64,000 nucleotides of DNA, from contig NC_065918.1 in assembly GCF_905147045.1 (NCBI RefSeq), positions 5,642,001-5,706,000 of the forward strand, given 5' to 3'. Of the stretch, positions 47,400-57,430 are shown piece after piece (the first letter of the stretch is position 1; every line of letters starts with the position of its first letter). The DNA is from Nymphalis io. Taxonomy: Eukaryota; Arthropoda; Insecta; Lepidoptera; Nymphalidae. A model generated the notes under the pieces. It did not search any database. It had not been told where the DNA came from and saw only the letters and a program-made list of their open reading frames with translations. Both the position numbers and the translations under genes were made by a program.

Positions 47400-47446
47400 C
47401 ATCATAATTCATCTCGACGGTAAACTTTTTAAAATGAACATCGTGA
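47400..47446 (+). repeat. Short SINE-M-like piece beside LINE-A
   Basis: CATAATTCATCTCG, ACGGTAAA and AACATCGTGAG match three consecutive blocks of the SINE-M body in the plus orientation, with small differences between them. It is opposite in orientation to the SINE-M at 46241-46340. Confidence 0.5.
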
Positions 47447-47815
47447 GCCGCTCCGTGAAATAAGCCAGATAGTAATAATTAAATATTATTAATAATATTA
47501 TATTCTTTGGCCAGCGGTGAAATAATTACAGACATTTTACTTTAGTCAATTGACTGATTTGGTAACAAACATTTATTATAAAAATCAAAAATGAAATACG
47601 TATGTATGTATTTTGACTTTATTTAAAAGAGACTTTTGACAGGACAGGAGACAGGCAATCTTGAATCAGTTATTTTACAAGGTCAATTTGAATGTAAAGC
47701 TACCACCGGTTCGGAATAAAAATTCGGAGAAGAATCAGCAAATTCAGTATTTACTATTTTTTATCATTCAAAAAATATTGTAATCATACACAATTTATTT
47801 TGTAATCATAGAAAT
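47447..47815. other. AT-rich spacer
   Basis: No gene or repeat recognised. Confidence 0.5.
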
Positions 47816-48090
47816 TGACGAGCCGGTTGGCGTGGTTGGTAGAACACTTGCCTTTCACGCCGAAGGTTGTGGGTTCGATTCCCACCCAGGACAGACATTT
47901 GTGTGCATGAACATGTATGTTTGTCCTGAGTCTGGGTGTAATTATCTATATAAGTATGTATTTACAAAAAAAAAGTAGTATATGTAGTATATCAGTTGTC
48001 TGGTTTCCATAGCACAAGCTTTGTACAAGCTTAATTTGGGATCAGATGGCCGTGTGTGAAAAATGACCCAGGATATTATTATTATTATAA
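47816..48090 (+). repeat. SINE-T (tRNA-headed, ATT tail)
   Basis: TGACGAGCCGGTTGGCGTGG, CTTGCCTTTCACGCCGAAGG (the anticodon-loop position reads CTTTCAC, like a Glu tRNA) and GTGGGTTCGATTCCCACCC. The tail is GGATATTATTATTATTATAA. Best-preserved copy of this family in the window. Confidence 0.9.
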
Positions 48091-48546
48091 TTATATTTAA
48101 TTATCCCGAATGAAAATTGACGAATAATATATCCAGTACAGTATAATTTTTTACAGTACAGCCTTATTTATTAATTTTTTTTAATACATATAAAATGCGT
48201 TTGTTAAAATGCCTTATTATTACTGAAACGCACTGATTGAAATGGTTGTTGGGGAATACAAAATATATGCGTACTTTATTTAAAAATGCTTCGTATAGGT
48301 ATTTCTGTCATCTACTTTCATTTTTATTATCATCCATTTCTTTAAATGAATGTGAAACATTTTCCAGTAGCATAAGAATAAGAAAATATATAATATAAAA
48401 AGTTAAAAATAGCGACAATAGTTTTTTTATGTATTTAAATAATTTCGGAGAAACGCTTCAAAACATTTTAATGAATCTACGTGTTTTTGCATATAATAAT
48501 TTAAAAAAAACATGACACAATTTAAGAGAAACTACATATATAATAT
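48091..48546. other. AT-rich spacer
   Basis: No gene or repeat recognised. Confidence 0.5.
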
Positions 48547-48899
48547 GACTGCCTCGTTGGTCTAGTGTTCTGTGGTCTTGGGTTCAAAGCCCAGGTAGGG
48601 CCAATAAAATGTTATTATATATAGATTCCTGTCGAAAATTCTCAGTAGCAGTCTGGAAATTGGTAGTGTGTAAACTCCCGTGAAACTCCTCGGAAAGCAC
48701 GTGAAGCCGTTGGTCCTGCGCCTGAATTCTTTCCGGTCGTGTCGGATTGCTGTCCCATCGGGTTATGAAAATTAGGGAATAAAAAGTGCACCTGTTATTG
48801 CGCACATACTTGTACAAATGATATGTCCTGCGCAGTTTGCTAATCTCCTTGAGATTGGCCGGCGTGGCTGAAATCGGTCTGGAGGACTATTATTATTAT
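48547..48899 (+). repeat. SINE-T2 (another tRNA-headed SINE, ATT tail)
   Basis: GACTGCCTCGTTGGTCTAGT (A-box-like), then CTTGGGTTCAAAGCCCAGGT (B-box), a body of about 280 bp unlike the other SINEs, and a tail GGAGGACTATTATTATTATG. The overall layout (tRNA head, unique body, ATT tail) matches SINE-T but the body does not. A minus-strand 77-codon frame inside it is chance. Confidence 0.75.
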
Positions 48900-48975
48900 G
48901 TATTTCTTACATCGCCTCTGTCTATGGGCGACCACTTAGAATCGGTTAGCCCATTTGCCCGTCTGCCTACCTTTA
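48900..48975 (+). repeat. SINE-B 3' fragment adjoining SINE-T2
   Basis: TATTTCTTACATCGCCTCTG, TCTATGGGCGACCACTTAGA, AGCCCATTTGCCCGTCTGCC. The stem-loop is damaged (CCACTTAGAATCGGTTAG). It starts directly at the ATT tail of SINE-T2. Confidence 0.75.
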
Positions 48976-50659
48976 ACATAATAATAGGTAAATATGGGAT
49001 ACCTATAGGAAAAATATGTTTATATTTTGTAACATCTCCACATTACATGTATACAAAATTTCTAAATTAAATAAAAAATAAAGACGCAAAAAAGGATATT
49101 CGGAATTTGAAATAACATTATAATAATGACGTAACCGCGGTGTAAGTGGCCCGATAAATAATCGGCATTATGTGCATTAATAATTAACAACAATATATAT
49201 TATATATAATTTATATCGCCCTATTCGAAATTAAAATATGTATTGATACCTATTGCTTACATCTTAACGATCACTTAAGTGGATTTTTCTTTTTTTTATT
49301 GCCTATTCGTCTTTCGTCACAACCTGTCGAACGGGCGGCGGACAGAGATATTTTGTACCTATAATATTATAACGAAGACTTCTCTGTAAACATTTGTAGA
49401 TCTACAAATATTTCATACAAAGTTTTCATGTATCTTATAGTTACCGCAGCGCTCGCTTAGAAAGCGAATTGACAATTTTCTCGTCGAAAAATATGCGCAT
49501 ATTGTTACGTAGTAAAACTGAATAAACTTATACCAAGGTACTGTTTGAATAAAAAACTAAAAATATTTTTTAATATTAAAGAATGTTTAATGTTAACAGA
49601 ATTTTGAAATAAAAGACTAGGTTATGTAGACACAAATAAAATAGTGCGTTTATAAAACGCCTGGTACACTACTTTTGATGAAATAGTTGATGCGGACTCT
49701 CTTGACTCAAACTTGGTAGGGGATGAAGAAGTTGGAAAGATGCGATAACACGATGGAGCGATGATATTAATTTTGAAACAAGCATCTCTGAGTGCCCGAG
49801 ACATATTCTTCATATTTCTTTAATATGTTCTTCTTTACACAATCGTTTAATAGCCGTGAAGTGATTAACAAAAATATAATACATACAATTATTTAAATTA
49901 TTATGTATTTTTAAATTTATAATTAAATTTACGGGAAAAATAAATATAATACATTGCATATATTAATACGTCTTACTTGTTTCTTTTGTTTGAGGCATAA
50001 ACCTTGTCTGTTCCAATTTACAAAATTAATTTTACTAAAAATGTTTTCCTTAGTAGCACTTAAAATCGTTTTAATACATTTGATGTATTGTATTCAATAA
50101 TGTATACAATAACTTTAAAATATTTTATAAAATTTGCAAGATGAAGTTCGTACTTTATATTTTATTATATTCAATCTATCTTGAGTTATTTTAAGCTAAA
50201 AGCTTTTTACGAGTTCAAGTAAACGTAAGTACAATTGTTGTTTTATATTTCCATTGAAATGAATATACATAATTGCTTATATGGGCTTGTCAGTAGACAT
50301 ACAGACAGACTACATAGTCCTTATAAAAGGTTTTGATTTGTATAAAATCGCTCTGATTATTATTTTAAATAATAAATAATCATCTCGGATTTCGGTAAAA
50401 ATCGTGTGTGCGGCGTAGGTGTTACCGAAACCCCTCCGCACTTTTCTTGCCATTCGTTAACAATTTGGCCTTCATTTTTGTTTAAAAATGCGCCTTATTT
50501 TTTTCGGTCTTCCTTTTTTTCATTAGTTTTCTAATTTAGTTTATTTAGCCATCCTGTGAGGAATTTCGTTCATTTATTATTTATCAACATTAGAATCAGA
50601 TCATAATAAATCAATATTGTTGTTTCCTATACATTATCTGGTAGCTTAATTCACATTAT

Positions 50660-50709
50660 ACTGCCTTCCATTTTACCTTGTAAGGCAGTTCTTTCAAGGT
50701 AAAATGGAA
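50660..50709. other. Hairpin with two alternative stems
   Basis: Stem 1: 50666-50680 with 50695-50709, 15 bp perfect (TTCCATTTTACCTTG). Stem 2: 50660-50667 with 50682-50689, 8 bp perfect (ACTGCCTT). They overlap and cannot form together. Confidence 0.7.
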
Positions 50710-50744
50710 TTTCATTATTCTTCTCTTATTATTTGATTTTTTTG

Positions 50745-50789
50745 TTTCGAATATACAATTTTCCACATCTGAAAATTGTATATTTGAAA
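50745..50789. other. Hairpin, 19-bp stem with one G-T wobble
   Basis: The arms 50745-50763 and 50771-50789 pair along their full length except for one G-T pair, with loop CACATCT. It lies 36 bp after the previous hairpin. Confidence 0.75.
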
Positions 50790-52547
50790 AGATGGTATTA
50801 TATACACTTTCGTATATATTTTTTGTTTTGATTTCACTTAACCACCAATACTTTTCAAAAAGCTATCCTTCTTTGAATCTTCTTTACGGTGCGCCTATAC
50901 AAAGCCACATAATATCCATGATTTCGTTAGTAAACAAGACTAAAATATATCAAATTGGCATACTTGTACGTATTCGATTCATCACGAGATTAACAATTGA
51001 ATAATTTAGATGAAAGCGAAGTTCGAAACCGCATCGATAATTATCGAATGGACTTTGTCTCTATCCCACCTACCACTTTCGTAGAAAGCAATTTGCTCAA
51101 AATACAACTTATAAATATTATTTTGTTTTAGACAGGATAGTGAATGCTTTTCTCCTGTTTACTATAAGATGTTATAATGTAGTGTAGATTCAACGGCAAT
51201 GTTTAAATTTACCCAATACCTTAAATAAATATTAAATCGTTTACAATTTCACAATCGGCTTAAACGTTCTCCTATTTTGAATTGGAATTGAATTGAACGA
51301 GAAAACTTGAGTGCTGAAATCTATCAATGCTTTTTTAACTAAACCGCATCGTCCAATTAAGACTAACAAAGTTTACCTGTAAAAGCACGCCAGTTAAAAT
51401 AAAACGCTCAGCTGTATAAAATAGTGCTTTAAAATATAAAAAAAATATTCTAAAAAACTTTAGTAACCGTTTATATTTCATGGAAGTATGTTTTATTGTT
51501 TTAATATTTATGATGAGAACTTTATACATTTAACTTAACTTTATACACCCGTTTAATATTGTTAATAAGGCTAACTAATGACCCACGCCGGTTTCGGCCG
51601 CGTGACGCTTGGTAGATAGATGAAAAACTCCCTAGATTTTATTTGCGTTTGAGAGAAATAATTTAACAATATACTATTTTCATGTAGATAAAAGTATCAA
51701 TATAGACAGCGCACGCCACAAACACTCCTTCAAAGGACACAATTTTCCAACTTATACCAGGTGCCTATATTTAACGAATCGTTATTGTACTCTAAAATAT
51801 CGATCGTTTTTTAAATTTACGAGTGGCAACCTTAGTAAAAATACGTTACATAAATACGATTTCGACACTTACGAAACTTAAAGAAGTTGGAAAAAAATGG
51901 GAAAATGGGAAAGCTTTTCAATGACAACTCGTAAACAATTTTATTATCTGTAACCAAAATGAATTGTTTTCAAATAAGATGACAGACGTTTATTGTCAAA
52001 TATCACATAAACGTTAGCTGACTTGCCCACAATATAGATACTTTTGTCTTGAATCAGTTTATCTATTGATAAAAATGATTATCTCCCCCAGAACGAAAAT
52101 ATATAAATAAATAATGTTTATTTTACAAAATCAAAGTATTATACATATAACTTTGAGCATCTTAAGTGAGTATATAAATACAATATTATGTTATTTTATA
52201 ATACATGAAATATCTGTCCCTGAACTATGCAAAAACCTGTATTCTAGGCGACAGCGCCCTCCTTATAATTATTTTTAACTATTTAAAAAAAGATGTACAA
52301 TAATATAAGTTTATGTGTTTAAACCAAAAGGTAACTAAATATTACAACTTAGATATTAAACTATATATTTTGTTTGTGTGTGTGTTTGTGTGGACCCATA
52401 TAAGTTTTAGATATGTTTATATAATTACTACCGGCTTACTAGTTTTTTCAGTTGACATTACTAAGAAACCTAGTATAGACAGATTAAAATAATAGAAAAA
52501 AAAAGAAAAAATTAAAATAATCAAAAACAATATTATGTTTAATAGCG

Positions 52548-52707
52548 TTTTGCCTGCGGTTTCACCCGCTTAGCATTTCTCGTTCGCGTGGGAATACGGG
52601 GACAAAATTTAGCCTATGTTTCTCGCTGATAATGTAGCTTTCCATTGGTGGTTTAGGCGTGAAAATAAACAAACAAACTCACATTCGCGTTTATAATATT
52701 AGTTAGG
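52548..52707 (+). repeat. Common lepidopteran dispersed repeat
   Basis: TTGCCTGCGGTTTCACCCGC, AATTTAGCCTATGTTTCTCG, TTTAGGCGTGAAAATAAACA and GCGTTTATAATATTAGTTAG. It has the same layout as 13660-13835 and is less diverged. Suspected 3' end of an RTE-type LINE or a SINE sharing it. Confidence 0.7.
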
Positions 52708-53564
52708 ATGACATTGTAATAATTTCAAATAAATGTCTTAATCGAACATTGGGGGAACCTTTGTACGTAGGGAGTTTCTTAATTGTATTAATCATTCTAT
52801 TAAATTTATATTAATTGCCAATTATAACTTATTAAAATTTTGTTCTTGCTAATATGATTGAAATCCTACTGTATCTTCAATATAAAATGAATGAGTTTAT
52901 GACGCTTAGAAAACTTCAAGTAATCCTAGAAACCGAATCTTATAAATCATAATTGTTAAAGTCAAAATTCTCAAATTTCATTTAAATCTCGAAATATCCC
53001 ACAAATATATTTATCACATGACTCTACCGGGACGTAATAACAATACGCTATGTAATAATAAGCTCAGCCTTATGGCAGAGGAGGACATTTACAAACGAAA
53101 CTAATTGAGCGACTAAAAAGAAAATGGCAATACCAGACAGAAAATGAAAACGGATCACTTATCGTCGCTGGGGTACACATGGTTAGCCTGTAGCGGAGAG
53201 TTCACAAGCTCCGGCGGCGCGGAGATAAGCAGGCTCCATGTCGTACACATTACAGACAATATACCAATAGAACGGTTCCTGGATGTGCTATTTAGTAATC
53301 ATAGAGTAATACTGCTACTAATACTGTGAATACACATTTTCGGTTATTAAAAAAATTTCGTACATCATTTTATAAAGTAAAACTTAAATGTAAATAAGTT
53401 ACCTAACTATAAACAACAAACCGACAAAGCAAACTATAAGAACCAGATGTTTTTCATACTATTACATAAAAGCGAACGCTTTTAAATCAAAACCAAAACA
53501 ATGTATGATATTAATTAAATATGATATAATTAAATAATTACAGCGTAATTATACAAAAATGGTG
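52708..53564. other. Non-coding stretch with a GC-richer patch
   Basis: 53144-53330 has a 61-codon frame (MKTDHLSSLGYTWLACSGEF at its start) in GC-richer sequence, with no family signature and no clear splice sites. The rest is AT-rich. Confidence 0.4.
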
Positions 53565-53845
53565 CCGGGATGGCCCACTGGATAGAAACCGTGAATGTTA
53601 ACCGAGGATTGCGGGTTTAAACCCAGGTAAGCACCACTGAATTTTCATATCCTGAGTTTGCGTTTATAATTCATTGAAATTCTGCTGCATGTGTATCCAC
53701 TAAGGCGCGTTGGAGCAGCTTGGTGGAATAAGAACCAAACCTTTTTGGAAGGTTTGAGGAGAAGAGGACCCAGCCCACTGCTGGGCTAAGACCTCCTCTC
53801 CGCTTAGAGAGTTCCATGTTCCAGAGACATTTCCACGCTGTTACT
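53565..53845 (+). repeat. SINE-M variant with internal fold-back
   Basis: The head (GGTGCCGGGATGGCCCACTG) and B-box (GCGGGTTTAAACCCAGGTAA) are clear. The body lacks about 60 bp. Near 53757-53800 the strand runs GAGGAGAAGAGGACCCAGCC and then reverses into ACTGCTGGGCTAAGACCTCC, the complement of the same SINE block, before ending in ACGCTGTTAC. A derived or rearranged copy. Confidence 0.8.
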
Positions 53846-54805
53846 TTAAGACACAAATAGCTGCAACAGCATTCTATTAATGGGGTTCCTCATTTGACAC
53901 ATGTAAATAAAATGGCCGAACAAAATTTGTTCATAATATAAAATTGATAAACGCGAGACGTTGAACATAAAATTAAATTAAAGTTAGGGTTGCTAGTACA
54001 ATTGAAATATACGATCGCAAACAATAATTGTAACACGTAATACAATATAGGTTACAATATATACAATAATAAACAAGGAATAAATAGAAATAAACAACTT
54101 AAATTGCATACAGACATAAACTAATAATGATAACGTATAAATAAAAGAAAATGCACAGAAAATAGAGTTATAACCGAATCAAATAAAATTGCAAATAGTA
54201 GCGGCATTTTTAAAATATCTAAAATTATGCGTAATTTGCCGTAATTTAAAAAAAATATAATAACCCCTGTTTAACCGTAACAGTGTGGAATAGAATGGAG
54301 AAAATAAGCCACTACTTGCCGGCTTTTAGAATCATGACAACTGCGAAATTCTTTGTGCATATGCTTATAATATAGGTTAGTTATACTTTAAAACGGATAA
54401 ATCTATTGAAGCGCACCTTGAAAAGAGTTTGTACTAAACATATGCTTAGTCTCCCTTTAACCTTGTTACAAGTCGACTTTAATATTGCGCTTTAAAAGAT
54501 AAGAAAAATATATATCTATTTAATTTTACATTTTTAAAACAACTTTATGAATAGTTTTTAAATAATTATTTTAATCAAATTAAATGAATGTAATTTAAAA
54601 TTATATTTAAAATGTAGGAAGGATAGGTTAGTAACACAGTGTTAAATTAGTGACATTATGTTTATGAACGAACATTGTATGGTATTTTTATTTGTATATA
54701 TTTAACGCTCTAGGTACCCGTCGCAACTTCACACGATTAAAGGTTACTTGGTGGTATTATTTTGGATGGAGACTTATACATTTAAAAAAATATATTATTA
54801 TGAGT
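53846..54805. other. AT-rich non-coding stretch
   Basis: No gene or repeat recognised. Confidence 0.5.
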
Positions 54806-57430
54806 TTTATTTATTTATTTATTTATTGGAAATAGTTACACCATCGACTTATCACTAACACATTCACTTAGCATTAGATACAGGGTATTAAATCTAGGTG
54901 AATAAATCATTACAGGTATAAACAACATTGACCTTAAGATAAGACTATACTAACCTAATTATGTCTTAACTAAAAATTAAAAAAGATAAATAAATTATAG
55001 ATAATTAAACAAAACATAAAATAAAATTTAAATACAACAACAAAAATCTACAAGGGTTGAAATAATTAATTTATGAATAAAATGGTTTTAAAGTTATACT
55101 ATGAGATCTTTACAGAGCTTCACAAAAGTTGGCTTGCTTTGGGCAAAGATGTCGATATTGCCGTTAGAAGAATATTCATTATAAGAATTAATTATTCTGT
55201 TGAGGGGTGCATGTTTACCTAAATTTGTTTTAAAAGCTGTAGTTCTAAAAGGTTTTTTTATTGGGTGTCTAGGAATTTTGCGGGGAACAACTAAATTGAT
55301 TTGCTGAAGTAGTTCGGATGACATTATTTGACCATGGATCAGTTTGTGTAGGGTCAAAACATCGCTGATTTCACGGCGACTTTTAAGTGATATCATTTTA
55401 AAATGTTTTAGCCTATTGTTGTAGTTAGCGCGATAAGGACAACTAGTATCCTTGTATGCAAGAAAACGGGTAAAATTTTGTTGTATTCGCTCTAGTCTTT
55501 CGATATGAGTGTTATAAAAAGGGTTCCATATATTTGATGCATACTCTAAATTGGAACGTATAAATGCAGAGCAATGAGCGAGTATTCTTAAAATCCTTGC
55601 ATGTTCGTTTTACAAATCCTAACATTTTCCAAGCTTTTGATATTATTTTGTCTAGATGATTAATAAAATTTAAATTGCTATCGATAAGTACACCTAAGTC
55701 TCGAATTGAATTAACCTCGGATAAAGGATCGCCAGATATAGAGTATTTAGATAATATTGGTTTTCTGCGTCTTGTAAACTTTATATGAAGACATTTTTTA
55801 ACATTTAATTCCATGTTATTTTTATTGCACCAGCTAGCGAGAGCGTCTATATCTGCTTGGAGAAGGTCAGAATCGGATAACGTTTTTATAGGTCTGTAGA
55901 TTTTGAGATCGTCGGCGAATATTAAGCATTTGCTAAATTTAATGCTGTCTACTATATCATTAATAAAAACTAAAAAAAGAATTGGACCTAAATGGGATCC
56001 TTGGGGTGCCCCGGATGTGGGAACAAATGCAAAAGATGAATAGCCGTGAGTAATCACCCGTTGAGATCGGTTATTTAAGTAGGATACTAACCAATTCAGC
56101 AAATTACCATGGATTCCGTAATACATAAGCTTAGATTGTATGATTGTATGGCTAACTTTGTCGAATGCGCTCGTAAAATCCGTGTAAATAGCATCAATTT
56201 GAGTCTTGTGATCAACGTTTTCGGACAGGTCTATAACATAGTCTAATAAATTAGTCGATGTTGATTTATTTTGCATAAAGCCATGTTGTTGTGTAGAGAG
56301 GATATTTTTGAAATATTTGGTTACAATTGGGCAAATGAGCTTTTCGAAAAGTTTTGGAATAACGCTTAAAATTGAGATAGGTCGATAGTTTTTGATATTA
56401 CGCTTGTCGCCTTTTTTGTAAATAGGAACAACATTGGCAGCTTTCCATATTGTAGGAAATTTAGCAGATTCGAGTGATTTTGAAAAAAGGATTTTTAAAG
56501 GAAGTGTTAAGTACTTACTAGTTATTTTAATAAATAATGGGGGAATTCCATCAGGACCAGGTCCTTTGCTAATATCAACGGATTTTAAGATTTTAGATAT
56601 TTCACGTTCGGTCAAAGAAATTTTACTTAAGCAAAATTGGGGAAAACAATCTGCTGGATATGATATACGACCTTGATCATGTGGGGAATAGACTGACGCA
56701 AACTGTGAAGCAAAAAGATTACAAATATCTTCTCCTGTATTTGCTGTCATATTATTGAGGAACATTTCTCTAGGAAGATCTGAAGATTCACCACGATGAT
56801 CCTTTACAAGAGACCAAAATTTCTTAGGATTTTTAAGAACCGATTCTTCTGTACTTAAGATATGCATACGATAACAAGAAGCTGTCAAAGACTCCACCCT
56901 ATCATTGCTCAACTGAAGTTCTAATTGATCTCTAGGGTTTTTGTATAGTTTGTACCTTTTGAGAATTTTGTTGCGTTCAGCGATAAGTTTAATCAAGTTA
57001 CGTGTAAACCAAGAAGGATATTTTAAATTACGAGGTTTTGTTTTGGGTACAGTAGATTGAATTATAATTTCCAGTAAGTCATAAAATTTTGCTACAGCCA
57101 TATCGACATCTTTAAACGGAGATAGCTCCAATTCCCAATCAATTTGACATAACTTAGCATTAACTAAAGTATAGTCAGCTTTCCTAAAGTTATAAGACGC
57201 AAATTGTTTTCTAATAGTTGGTAAACGCTTATTTAATTTTAAATCGATATCTAAAGCAGGATGATGTAAATCAATTTTACTAAGAGGTTTAATACTTTCT
57301 TCTATGGAAATATCCTCACAGGTACTTAAAACTAAATCTAGGATTCTGTTATTGTGGTTTTTTAAATATGTTATTTTTGTTATGTTGGGTAAAAAAGCGA
57401 TTTTAACCGTTGCTTGATCGAGGTATTGCT
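54806..57430 (-). mobile_element. LINE-K: 2.6-kb non-LTR element with AAAT-repeat tail
   Basis: A minus-strand LINE. Its 3' end carries a tandem of AAAT units (seen as TTTATTTATTTATTTATT at about 54808-54827) rather than a plain poly(A) run. The 3' untranslated region is 54830-55093 and the coding part runs 55094-57429. At about 57430 an in-frame stop and loss of similarity mark the 5' truncation, within the endonuclease domain. It is the longest transposable-element coding region in the window. Confidence 0.88.
55094..57429 (-). pseudogene. LINE-K polyprotein: endonuclease end, reverse transcriptase, C-terminus
   Basis: The frame is open from about 57429: first the end of an endonuclease domain (NHNNRILDLVLST, then DLHHPALDI). 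The reverse transcriptase follows, counted from 57131: ISKGPGPDGIPP at about 188-198, NYRPISILSVIPKLFEKLI at about 248-266, QQHGFMQNKST near 281-291, YTDFTSAFD (motif A) at 316-324, GAPQGS at 374-379, and FADD (motif C, catalytic) at 405-408. A single-base frameshift near 55575 moves the reading into the frame of SNLEYASNIW and the C-terminal part ending at 55094 (MISLKSRREISDVLTLHKLI region). FADD instead of YADD and the spacing fit the Jockey/CR1-type superfamily; I cannot fix the clade. Apart from the 5' truncation this is the only break I noticed. Confidence 0.88.

Larger units (their letters stand above)
48976..52547. other. AT-rich non-coding stretch with hairpins
   Basis: No gene recognised. 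It contains the two hairpins at 50660-50789 and a short GT-rich microsatellite near 52374-52392. Frames of 60-70 codons show no family signature. Confidence 0.5.

Noticed and set aside
47816..47890. Possible tRNA gene (tRNA-like head with B-box)
   Set aside because: The same head occurs at 38672 followed by the same 200-bp body and ATT tail, and there is no proper acceptor stem; it is a SINE head.
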